Source: Streptococcus sp. SN-1
GTDB taxonomy: Bacteria; Bacillota; Bacilli; Lactobacillales; Streptococcaceae
Assembly (NCBI RefSeq): GCF_041154385.1
Contig: NZ_AP028929.1
Span: 1,426,001-1,490,000, forward strand
Length of the DNA stretch: 64,000 nt
Reading direction: 5' to 3'
Below the pieces are notes generated by a model. It ran no database searches, had not been told where the DNA came from, and saw nothing but the letters and a program-made list of their open reading frames with translations. This document shows, piece by piece, positions 19,301 through 25,564 of this stretch; position 1 is the first letter of the stretch; the number at the start of each line of letters is the position of its first letter. The translations under genes and the position numbers were made by a program.

Positions 19301-20641
19301 TACTTTATCTGGGATTCCATCTCCATCTGTATCGCGTTGGATAGTAACTGGAACATTTACAGGAACTACCTCGTCACCATGTTTAACTTTAACTGGGATC
19401 GTAACTTTACGTTCTTCTTCTTTCGGTCCCCAATCTGTGACAGTTGGTGTACCAGTTAAGTTACCATCGCCATCTACTGTTAATCCATTTACTGGTGTTT
19501 CTGTGGTGATTGTTGAACCTGGTTTGTTTGGTGTTACTACTGTAACTGGCGTAGTTTTTTCTTTTTCCAGAACTGGTGCTGGTGGAGTAACTTCAGCTCC
19601 CAAACTACCATTTGCTGTTCCTCTAGCTACTGGACTCTCAAGAACTACATTATCAATTCTCTTAGAAACTTTTGCAGTTATTTCTGTTTTATCTGCAACC
19701 TCAGCATCAGAAATTGTCACAACGCCTGCAGGGGTTACTGACACTTTATCAGCTGTCTTACCATTTACAGTCCAAGTATTTCCTGATTTTGTAACTGTTA
19801 CAGTTTCTGGTGTAGTCTTACCTGTCGGTACATAAGTAATTGTGATAGTATCAATATCCTGTGGATTAGTACTATTAGGGCGTGTTGGTGGGGTAATTGT
19901 CACACTACCATTCTCATGTCCAACTACGCTAGGCACTGTTGGCGTTACTGCTAACACTACTTGACGCTTAATTTCTGCAGGTGCAAATGTTGTTCTAGTT
20001 GTACTATTTACATCCGTAATAGAATTTTTGCTAGCATTTGGGAATACTGCTGTTGCGTTTCGAGTATATTTACCTGAGTTATCTAGTGTTGTTCCTGAAT
20101 CTAATTTATCTCCAGCTTTCCATGTCCACGTCATACCACTTGGTAAATAATTGTTTCCACGATCTGCTTTATCTTCACTATCTACAACCTTAAGATATCT
20201 ATGAGCATCAATATTTTTACCACTATTGGCTACATTCAATGTTGAAGCTACTGGTACTTTTGCGATACCATTTTCAAGGTTTCTAGTCTCAATATCAACC
20301 ACTCGATACTTGAATTTCAAATCACGGCTATCAGTAGCACTGCTTCCTTCAACATGTAGAGTAGCTGCATGTTCTCCTAAAGTTTCAGTATTCAATACAG
20401 TACCTGAAGACAAGCGAGTTGCATATGGATTTGCTTCAGTTTTTCCTGTTTGAGATGTAAATGTAGAAGCGGTTACTCCTTTTGGAAGTCCTCCCTTAAC
20501 TTCTACTTTAGAAATTACACCTGAGTTATCCCATACCTTCAATTCAGGGTTAAATGTAGCGCCACGATAGACTGTAAAGATTGGTGAATTAGCTGTTTCT
20601 GTTAATGGAACACCATTTAAAGTAGCTTGTGGTTTTTGCAC
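13310..20641 (-). CDS. Gene A, 3' fragment: repeat stalk and LPNTG cell-wall anchor
   Basis: This frame is open up to about 21020, and the GTG at 20641 is its first conventional start candidate. It has no Shine-Dalgarno or signal peptide, so it is probably not translated alone. From this point it holds one ~330-aa copy of the adhesin-like module (KPQATLNGVPLTETANS...), then five units of about 122 aa. Each unit pairs a 'GLTVDxxGNLxGTPTVTDWG' domain with a 'DTDGDGIPDxxDxDDDNDG' calcium-binding segment. About 15 units with 'TVTPKKPDGSTYPPGTxVEI' follow. It ends 'VLPNTG', a hydrophobic stretch and 'ARKKKED', a standard sortase A signal. Function: wall-anchored stalk; the intact protein is probably an adhesin (inference). 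Confidence 0.75.
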   Translation of the reverse strand: MQKPQATLNGVPLTETANSPIFTVYRGATFNPELKVWDNSGVISKVEVKGGLPKGVTASTFTSQTGKTEANPYATRLSSGTVLNTETLGEHAATLHVEGSSATDSRDLKFKYRVVDIETRNLENGIAKVPVASTLNVANSGKNIDAHRYLKVVDSEDKADRGNNYLPSGMTWTWKAGDKLDSGTTLDNSGKYTRNATAVFPNASKNSITDVNSTTRTTFAPAEIKRQVVLAVTPTVPSVVGHENGSVTITPPTRPNSTNPQDIDTITITYVPTGKTTPETVTVTKSGNTWTVNGKTADKVSVTPAGVVTISDAEVADKTEITAKVSKRIDNVVLESPVARGTANGSLGAEVTPPAPVLEKEKTTPVTVVTPNKPGSTITTETPVNGLTVDGDGNLTGTPTVTDWGPKEEERKVTIPVKVKHGDEVVPVNVPVTIQRDTDGDGIPDKVDSDDDNDGIPDTEDANPKVADKLTGEKTGKTVKEKTPVPANTKVVTPNKPGTTITVDSPVNGLTVDNGGNLVGTPTVTDWGPKEEERTVEIPVKLKRGTEETVVKIPVTIQRDTDGDGIPDKVDTDDDNDGIPDTEDANPKVADGLTGETTGKTVKEKTPVPANTKVVTPNKPGTTITVDKPVNGLTVDNGGNLVGTPTVTDWGPKEEERTVEIPVKLKRGTEETVVKIPVTIQRDTDGDGIPDVTDPDDDNDGIPDKDDANPKVADKLTGTVTDPGKVKEKAPVPPTKVVTPNKPGSTITTETPVNGLTVDGDGNLTGTPTVTDWGPKEEERKVTIPVKVKNGDEEVVVDVPVTIQRDTDGDGIPDVTDPDDDNDGIPDKDDANPKVADKLTGTVTDPGKVKEKAPVPPTKVVTPNKPGSTITTETPVNGLTVDGDGNLTGTPTVTDWGPKEEERKVTIPVKVKNGDEEVTVDVPVTIQRDTDGDGIPDVTDPDDDNDGIPDKDEEKNGTDPKTPTTQTPTIDITRKPNGDAVITPKKPDGSTYPPGTVVEIPGKDGNPIVVTIGEDGSGIVPNDKLPKGDLPGKGTVTEPNKEPSQPVPVTTPARKNPTIKIEQDPKTGDVTVTPKKPDGSIYPPGTVVEIPGKDGNPITVTIGEDGKGTVPNSDLPEGDIPGTGKIIEKGKTPEEVQVKTPKKLDPNEPQTEQPVSIDITRKPNGDAIVTPKKPGVGGTYPPGTKVVIPGDNDTPIEVIIGEDGSGIVPNDSLPKGKIEGEGTVTEPNKRPSQPVPATTPARKTPTVDLEQDPKTGDVTVTPKRPDGSTFPPGTVVEIPGKGDKPITVTIGEDGKGKVPNSELPDGEVTKPGKITEPGKPSVEVPEVTTPAKVTPTVDLEQDPKTGDVTVTPKRPDGSIYPPGTVVEIPGKDKDHPITVTIGEDGKGKVPNSDLPEGKAPGTGKITEPGKPAVEVPNVTTPAHKTPTLDVKRDPETGDVTLTPKRPDGTTYPPGTTVEIPGKDGKPITVTIGEDGKGKVPNSDLPDVETPGTGKITEPGKPAVEVPNVTTPAKVTPTVDLEQDPKTGDVTVTPKKPDGSTYPPGTKVEIPGKDKDHPITVTIGEDGKGKVPNSELPDGKVTKPGKITEPGKPAVEVPEVTTPAKVTPTVDLEQDPKTGDVTVTPKKPDGSIYPPGTVVEIPGKGDKPITVTIGEDGKGKVPNSELPDGKVTKPGKITEPGKPSVEVPEVTTPAKVTPTVDLEQDPKTGDVTVTPKKPDGSIYPPGTVVEIPGKGDKPITVTIGEDGKGKVPNSELPDGKVTKPGKITEPGKPSVEVPEVTTPAKVTPTVDLEQDPKTGDVTVTPKKPDGSTYPPGTKVEIPGKDKDHPITVTIGEDGKGKVPNSDLPEGKAPGTSKITEPGKPAVEVPNVTTPAHKTPTLDVKRDPETGDVTLTPKKPDGTTYPPGTTVEIPGKDGKPITVTIGEDGKGKVPNSDLPDVETPGTGKITEPGKPAVEVPNVTTPAKFTPETPVTEKPGKIEITQQPNGNAIVTPKKPDGTTYPSGSRVEIPGENGTTITVTIGENGSGEVPNDNLPKTNVPGTGTVTEPNKKPSQPVDVTTPARKTPTLDVKRDPETGDVTVTPKKPDGSTYPPGTTVEIPGKGGKPITVTIGEDGKGKVPNSDLPDVETPGTGKITEPGKPAVEVPNVTTPAKFTPETPVTEKPGKIEITQQPNGNAIVTPKKPDGTTYPSGSRVEIPGENGTTITVTIGENGSGEVPNDNLPKTNVPGTGTVTEPNKKPSQPVDVTTPARKTPTIELDQDPKTGDVTVTPKKPDGSTYPPGTTVEIPGKDGNPIIVTIDKEGKGKVPNSELPDGKVPGTGKITEPGKPAVEVPVETPAKVTPATPTDTIPVAPVTSDTPVNPDTNGGSGQDTPAPATPTPNAVTPNADQVDPQTTVDNGAKSNDSQNVLPNTGTESNAALASLGLLGLLSGFGLVARKKKED
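13620..17730 (-). repeat. About 15 tandem ~93-aa stalk units of gene A
   Basis: Each unit reads roughly 'PTVDLEQDPKTGDVTVTPKK', then 'PDGSxYPPGTxVEIPGK', 'ITVTIGEDGKGKVPN' and 'GKITEPGKPAVEVPxVTTPA', about 280 bp per unit. Units fall into types by their opening (xLEQDP, LDVKRDP, IEITQQP, IDITRKP), and some neighbouring units are almost identical in DNA (for example around 15240-15860). The same unit occurs in genes B and C. Confidence 0.9.
17770..19550 (-). repeat. Five tandem ~122-aa units with thrombospondin type 3-like calcium sites (gene A)
   Basis: Spaced about 360-372 bp apart, each has a 'DTDGDGIPD' segment and in most a second 'DDDNDGIPD' segment, the Asp/Asn spacing of type 3 calcium loops. 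They sit between the folded N-terminal modules and the long stalk, so calcium could stiffen this hinge (inference). Confidence 0.85.
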
Positions 20642-22290
20642 ATCTTTTGCAGTTACTTTTGCTGGATCTGAATCAGCACCATTTCCATTTTTGGTAACTA
20701 CTGTTACTTCTGTTCCGTCTTTTACTTTATTTTCCGGAATCGTGATTTCTCCAGTATTTGGATTGATTTGTACTTCTGGAGTATTTACTGTCCATTTTCC
20801 TTTCGGATCTTTAGTTCCAACAGCTGTTTTTGGTTGATTATCTTCTCCTGTATAGCTTACAGTAATCTTATCTGCTTTTGCTGGATTTTGTGGTTTACCT
20901 GTAACATCACCATTGTCTTTTGCTGTTGCTACTGGTTTAGCTGGCTTAGAAAATTTCGCTGTTGCTTTTGCTGGATCTGAATCAGTACCATTTCCATTTT
21001 TCGTAACTACTGTTACTTCTGTCCGTCTTTTACTTTATTTTCCGGAATCGTGATTTCTCCAGTATTTGGATTGATTTGTACTTCTGGAGTATTTACTGTC
21101 CATTTTCCTTTCGGATCTTTAGTTCCAACAGCTGTTTTTGGTTGATTATCTTCTCCAGTATAGCTTACAGTAATTTTATCTGCTTTTGCTGGATCTTGTG
21201 GTTTACCTGTAACATCACCATTATCTTTCGCCACTGCTACTGGTTTAGCTGGTTTAGAAGATTTTGATGTTACTTTAGCTACTGGACTTTCAAGAACTAC
21301 ATTATTATCAATTCTCTTAGAAACTTTTGCAGTTACTTCTTTACCATCCGCAACTTCAAGATCAGAAATTGTTACAACACCTGCTGGAGTTACTGATACT
21401 TTATCGGTTGTCTTACCATTGACTGTCCAGTTATTTCCTGATTTTGCAACTGTTACAGTTTCTGGTGTAGTCTTACCTGTTGGTGTATAAGTAAGTGTGA
21501 TTGTATCAATATCTTGCGGTGTATTACCATTAGGACGTGTTGGTGGGGTAACTGTTACACTACCATTTTCATTGGCTACTACGCTAGGCGCTGTCGGCGT
21601 TACCGCAAGAACTACTGGACGCTTGATTTCTGTCGGTGCAAATGTTGTTCTAGTTGTACTATTGTTATCTGTTACAGAACTTGGGAATTGCGCTGTAGCA
21701 TTTCGAGTGTATTTACCTGAATTATCTAATGTAGTACCTGGATCTAAGTTGTCTCCAGCTTTCCACGTCCAAGTCATACCTTGAGGCAAGTGGCTATTCC
21801 CACGATCGCTTTGATCTTGGCTATCTACAACTTTAAGATAATTATGAGCATCAACATTTGTACGGCTATTTGGTACATTTAATGTTGAACCAACTGGTAC
21901 TTTCGCGACACCATTTTCAAGATTTTTTGTTGCAATATCCACAACACGGTACTTGAATTTCAAGTCACGGCTGTCAGTAGCACTACTTCCTTCTACGTGA
22001 AGAGTAGCAGTATGTTCTCCCAATGTCTGAGTATCTAATACTCTACCTGAAGATAAACGAGTTTTATACTTCTTATCTTCTGAACTTCCATCTTTACCTG
22101 TTTGAGCTGTAAAGTTAGAAGCACTTACTCCGCCAGGAAGATTTCCAACTGTTACTTTTGAGATGGTACCTGAGTTATCCCATACTTTAAGCTCTGGGTT
22201 AAAGTCAGCACCACGATAGACTGTAAAGATTGGTGTATTGGCTGTCTCTGTTAGCGTAATGCCATTTAAAGTAGCTTGTGGTTTTTGGAC
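19630..22290 (-). repeat. Tandem duplication of a ~1.65-kb module in gene A
   Basis: The stretch coding 'KPQATLNGxxLTETANxPIF' through 'KRIDNxVVLESPVA' occurs twice. The two AGTAGCTTGTGGTTTTTG landmarks are 1,649 bp apart, or 1,650 (550 codons) if the missing base is restored. The frameshift lies between the two copies. Confidence 0.8.
20662..21279 (-). repeat. Two 309-bp tandem repeats containing the frameshift
   Basis: Two copies of 103 codons each ('DKITVSYTGEDNQPKTAVGT', 'KGKWTVNTPEVQINPNTGEI', 'TIPENKVKDGTEVTVVTKNG') differ at few positions. The gene A frameshift lies in the copy at 20971-21279, and the other copy shows the ancestral reading. Confidence 0.85.
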
Positions 22291-25077
22291 ATCTTTTGCA
22301 GTTGCTTTAGCTGGATCCGAATCCGCACCATTTCCATTCTTCGTAACTGCTGTTACTTCTGTCAAGTCTTTAACTTTATTAGCCGGGATTGTGATTTCAC
22401 CTGTATTTGGATCAATTCGAACATCTGGGTTATTTACAGTCCATTTGCCGTTTGTTCCTTTAGTTCCCTCAGCTGTTTTAGGTTTATTATCTTCCCCTGT
22501 AAAGCTTACTTTGATTTTGTCTACTTTTTTAGAATCTTGTGGTTTTGCAGTTACATCCCCATTATCCTTAGCTGTTGCCACTGGTGTTTGAGCTTTGGTA
22601 TCTACAACATGAACTGGTACATCCACAATGTAGGTTCCACGTTGGGGGATTACTACTTCTACCTTACCATACACTGGTTTCCCTGGTGCCGTAGTTTTGG
22701 ACACATCTGGATCTTTAAACCAACGATAGGTTGTTCCAGCTGGCATTTCTGACTTATTCTTAATGCTATCAATCGCTGGAGGAATAACTCCCACTTTTGT
22801 AGTTTGCTCTTTAGATACTGGTTTGAAATTGAAGTTAGTTGCTTCTTCTGGTCTCAACGGCAAGGTACCGATGATGGCATTTTGACCTGAATAATACCGA
22901 GGTTTTCCTCCCAATGTATACCCTCCGTAGGCAAGATACGGATCATTCGCTAAGCGGGATTTGATCTCTGATACCATCGGATTACTTTTATCTTTATTAA
23001 CCCAATCCGACATAATACTTTGATCCAATTCATCACCTTCTAAAACTTTTGTTTTGAAAGTCATAATTGTACGTTGCCCAGCAACTACGTTCAGTTTATC
23101 TTCTATAACACCTCTAACAAGGTTGTATTCAAGACCGTTCTTCTTGATACCTAACATATCTAGGACTCGAGGGAATGCATCTGCATTAGGCTCTGTCCCA
23201 TCTCCGCTATTTTTTCGATAAATATTCTTACGCCATCCATTTGATGGTTCTATATAATCCATCCAAGCATCTGTATTTTCAGTATAAGATGCCCCCGAAC
23301 GTCGGACACCATCTTTTACATATGCTCGATAAGCGGGATTTTCATACTCCCATGCTGACGCACTAGAATATTCTTTATGAGATGTCTGTTGTCCATTTAC
23401 ATATTTTGTATAAGTGAAATCATACGGATCTCCAACTGTACGCGGAATAGCAAGTGAGATTTTTTTAGACAATCCTGCCTGCGCATTTGCTGCTGGACCT
23501 GAATCTACCATCCAATAGTAATACTTGTTGCCATTATCTTCAACTCGCATCTCACGATACACACGAATGTTATCATAAGCTTGATTAGCTTTTCCTTTAC
23601 TTACGAAAGCATACTGTTTCGTATCTGGTGAGAACACATCACGCTCTGAATAGTTAATCATAGGGTTTTCTGTCCAACCAACACCGAAGTCTGTTACTTT
23701 TGCTTCACGAACAATACTCGTTCCACGACCAACTACTTTCCCATCTTTTGTTACTACAGCTGTGACTTCCGCACCTTTTGTCATCAGTTGAGCATCAACA
23801 TCAACAGTGAAATATCCATTAGATTGCGACTTCGTTTTATATTTTCGTCCTCCTACTGTGATTTCCACATCAGATTCCGCTGCTGTATATCCATCAACTT
23901 GTTTAACATAGGCTAGACTATCATTGAAGGAAACTGTATTTGCTTCGCTTACAACTACAGTATCAACAGTTTTCCCATTCACTACCAATGTCACTGTGCT
24001 TCCAACTTTAATCCCAGGAGCATTTAACTTGAAGGCACCTGAATCATCAAGCTTTGAAGTTACCAATGTTTTTCCATTTTGCTTAATTTCAATTGTTGAA
24101 GATGGTGTCGCATATCCTGTGATAAATCCAGAATTTGCTATAACGATTCCAAGTTGCCCACGAATAGTCGTTTTATCAATGGCTGCCGATCTTAGACCAG
24201 AACCTTGACCCATACTTTGACCATTACGTGAGTCACGAGATCCTGAACTCAAACGTGTTGTAGCATTTTTAACAGAAATAAACATTCTCTTCACAAGTTT
24301 GTTCATTTGTTCAACATCTGTTAGAGAGACTGTAGTATTCTGAAGAACATCCTGAGCCAAGCCCAATAGTTCATTGGCTTTTTCAAGAACTTCTTTGCTA
24401 GTCTCATGCTCAGGCAATTCCAAAACAGCTGCCTGCAATTGATCTACAGATACTTTCAAGGCTTCTTTTTTAGCTGATACAGTTTGACTCTCTTCGATTG
24501 CGCTTACTTCAGAAGAAGGTTGGCTCGCTGGTTTTTCAGCCTGCTTCTCAGTTTTATCTACTTGAACCTCAGTTGATTCCTTGGCAGCTGATAAAACTGT
24601 CACATCTTTAGACAAGACTTCTACAAGCTCATCAATATCCTTTTGAGCTAGGTCAGAATTTTCTAGGGCTTCTTTCCCTTTTTGAAGTCTGTCTTTAACA
24701 GGTGAGACTACTGAAGCGTCAAGGTTTAATTTAGTTGAAAGAAGAGAATTTAGTTCTTCAACTACTTTTCTCAACTTAGTTTTATCAACTGTAGGCACTT
24801 GAGTTTCCAAGGATTTATTTACTTCATCTACTTTGTTTCCAGTAGGTTCCGCAATACCTTGAGGCGACTTGGCCTCATCTTTAGGACTTACTACACCCGC
24901 AGTAGATGGTGCAGTAGTTTCGCTTACACTATCCGCACTCGCAACGCGTGCACCCAAAAACATCAGCGCTGCTACAGCAACTGAAGCCGCACCGAAACTG
25001 TATTTACGAATAGAAAAGCGCAAGACTTTTTCACGTTGTTGTCGATTTACTTTATATGAATTCGATTTGTGTTCCAT
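21013..25077 (-). CDS. Gene A, 5' fragment: YSIRK signal and N-terminal adhesin-like region, no anchor
   Basis: 1,354 aa from ATG 25077 (AGGAGG 6-7 nt upstream; an earlier in-frame ATG overlaps that site and is rejected). The signal peptide has 'VLRFSIRKYSFGAASVAVAA' and a probable cut after ASA-D. Residues about 75-140 and 210-270 are helical FIVAR-like. DSRNGQSMGQG starts at Asp282. A Big-like domain then a 350-aa region of unrecognised fold ('YYYWMVDSGPAANAQAG', 'ENTDAWMDYIEPSNGW') follow. Next is a Rib-like domain ('MPAGTTYRWFKDPDV', 'GTYIVDVPVHVVD'), then one copy of the ~550-aa module. It ends KDGQK-stop right after the 1-bp deletion, so the product would be secreted but not wall-anchored. 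Function: probable adhesin head, by architecture only. Confidence 0.8.
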   Translation of the reverse strand: MEHKSNSYKVNRQQREKVLRFSIRKYSFGAASVAVAALMFLGARVASADSVSETTAPSTAGVVSPKDEAKSPQGIAEPTGNKVDEVNKSLETQVPTVDKTKLRKVVEELNSLLSTKLNLDASVVSPVKDRLQKGKEALENSDLAQKDIDELVEVLSKDVTVLSAAKESTEVQVDKTEKQAEKPASQPSSEVSAIEESQTVSAKKEALKVSVDQLQAAVLELPEHETSKEVLEKANELLGLAQDVLQNTTVSLTDVEQMNKLVKRMFISVKNATTRLSSGSRDSRNGQSMGQGSGLRSAAIDKTTIRGQLGIVIANSGFITGYATPSSTIEIKQNGKTLVTSKLDDSGAFKLNAPGIKVGSTVTLVVNGKTVDTVVVSEANTVSFNDSLAYVKQVDGYTAAESDVEITVGGRKYKTKSQSNGYFTVDVDAQLMTKGAEVTAVVTKDGKVVGRGTSIVREAKVTDFGVGWTENPMINYSERDVFSPDTKQYAFVSKGKANQAYDNIRVYREMRVEDNGNKYYYWMVDSGPAANAQAGLSKKISLAIPRTVGDPYDFTYTKYVNGQQTSHKEYSSASAWEYENPAYRAYVKDGVRRSGASYTENTDAWMDYIEPSNGWRKNIYRKNSGDGTEPNADAFPRVLDMLGIKKNGLEYNLVRGVIEDKLNVVAGQRTIMTFKTKVLEGDELDQSIMSDWVNKDKSNPMVSEIKSRLANDPYLAYGGYTLGGKPRYYSGQNAIIGTLPLRPEEATNFNFKPVSKEQTTKVGVIPPAIDSIKNKSEMPAGTTYRWFKDPDVSKTTAPGKPVYGKVEVVIPQRGTYIVDVPVHVVDTKAQTPVATAKDNGDVTAKPQDSKKVDKIKVSFTGEDNKPKTAEGTKGTNGKWTVNNPDVRIDPNTGEITIPANKVKDLTEVTAVTKNGNGADSDPAKATAKDVQKPQATLNGITLTETANTPIFTVYRGADFNPELKVWDNSGTISKVTVGNLPGGVSASNFTAQTGKDGSSEDKKYKTRLSSGRVLDTQTLGEHTATLHVEGSSATDSRDLKFKYRVVDIATKNLENGVAKVPVGSTLNVPNSRTNVDAHNYLKVVDSQDQSDRGNSHLPQGMTWTWKAGDNLDPGTTLDNSGKYTRNATAQFPSSVTDNNSTTRTTFAPTEIKRPVVLAVTPTAPSVVANENGSVTVTPPTRPNGNTPQDIDTITLTYTPTGKTTPETVTVAKSGNNWTVNGKTTDKVSVTPAGVVTISDLEVADGKEVTAKVSKRIDNNVVLESPVAKVTSKSSKPAKPVAVAKDNGDVTGKPQDPAKADKITVSYTGEDNQPKTAVGTKDPKGKWTVNTPEVQINPNTGEITIPENKVKDGQK

Positions 25078-25188
25078 TTGTCCTCCTAAGGGCAATATAA
25101 TATAGAAAAAGCAATCTTCATAACTTCAACCCCTTAAAAAGAGTTAAGCTATAAAAATCACTATGATGATCGCTATTAGCAAATAACA

Positions 25189-25232
25189 TCACAGCTATCA
25201 CAGCTATCACAGCTATCACAGCTATCACAGCT
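25189..25232 (-). repeat. 9-bp tandem repeat, five copies, in the leader of gene A
   Basis: On the minus strand AGCTGTGAT is repeated five times without change, starting 3-5 bases after the -10 element and therefore at the very 5' end of the transcript. The equivalent place upstream of gene B holds one altered and one exact copy. Confidence 0.9.
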
Positions 25233-25234
25233 CA

Positions 25235-25263
25235 ATTATACCATTTTTAATATATTTAAACAA
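25235..25263 (-). promoter_or_regulatory. Promoter of gene A
   Basis: TTGTTT, 17 bp ending in TGG, and TATAAT on the minus strand (TGn extended -10). The leader is about 150 nt and starts within the 9-bp repeats. Confidence 0.75.
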
Positions 25264-25379
25264 GAGAAAACCGATTTATTACATAAAATAGGGATAAAAT
25301 TTTTAATTATCCATAAAAATGTTATTATGTTATATATTTAAGTGAAACTAACTGTCTAGATTTAAAATCAAATTAATTT

Positions 25380-25436
25380 CTAGAAATGTTTTAACAACCA
25401 GAGTGTACTATTCTAGTTTCAATTTATTGTGGTCCA
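25380..25436. repeat. Degenerate RUP-like remnant
   Basis: The segment TCTAGAAATGTTTTAAC..AGTGTACTATTCTAGTTTCAAT resembles, from memory, one half of the pneumococcal RUP element. The other half is not clear. The rest of the 25264-25464 gap holds only AT-rich sequence. Confidence 0.45.
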
Positions 25437-25464
25437 GATATTAGCATCTACTTTTCAAAAATAC

Positions 25465-25515
25465 AACAACGGCCTTGCACCTCTTAAAACGAGGAACAAG
25501 GCCGTTGTTATTTTT
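25465..25515. terminator. Terminator of gene B
   Basis: A perfect 13-bp stem (AACAACGGCCTTG / CAAGGCCGTTGTT) carries an inner CCTC/GAGG pairing. T-rich runs flank both sides, so it may work in both directions. A near-identical structure follows gene C (37117-37168). Confidence 0.85.
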
Positions 25516-25564
25516 TTATTCATTGTCCACTTAACAATGAACAATACATATTTTGACTACATTT

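Larger units (their letters stand above)
13310..25077 (-). pseudogene. Gene A: giant YSIRK/LPXTG surface protein, split by a 1-bp frameshift
   Basis: Repairing one missing base near 21022 gives a single frame of about 3,922 residues. Order: YSIRK signal; two helical FIVAR-like segments (about 60-280); DSRNGQ motif (Asp282); a Big-like domain; a unique N-terminal region of about 350 aa; a Rib-like domain; two tandem copies of a ~550-aa module; five units with calcium-binding type 3 repeats; about 15 units of a ~93-aa beta-rich repeat; LPNTG anchor. The missing base is evident because a neighbouring 309-bp repeat copy reads TCTGTTCCGTC where this copy reads TCTGTCCGTC. Whether the allele is truly disrupted or this is a sequence error cannot be decided from the text. 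The two halves are listed separately. Confidence 0.75.

Noticed and set aside
18030..19835. A 601-codon open frame on the plus strand opposite gene A, and several 60-190-codon frames opposite the repeats of A, B and C
   Set aside because: They mirror the codon pattern of the repeats, consist of low-complexity Ser/Thr/Val/Gly text, have no ribosome site and recur with the repeats; they are shadows of the minus-strand genes.
25189..25232. Short CRISPR-like array
   Set aside because: The 9-bp units have no spacers and no cas genes are present; this is a simple tandem repeat.
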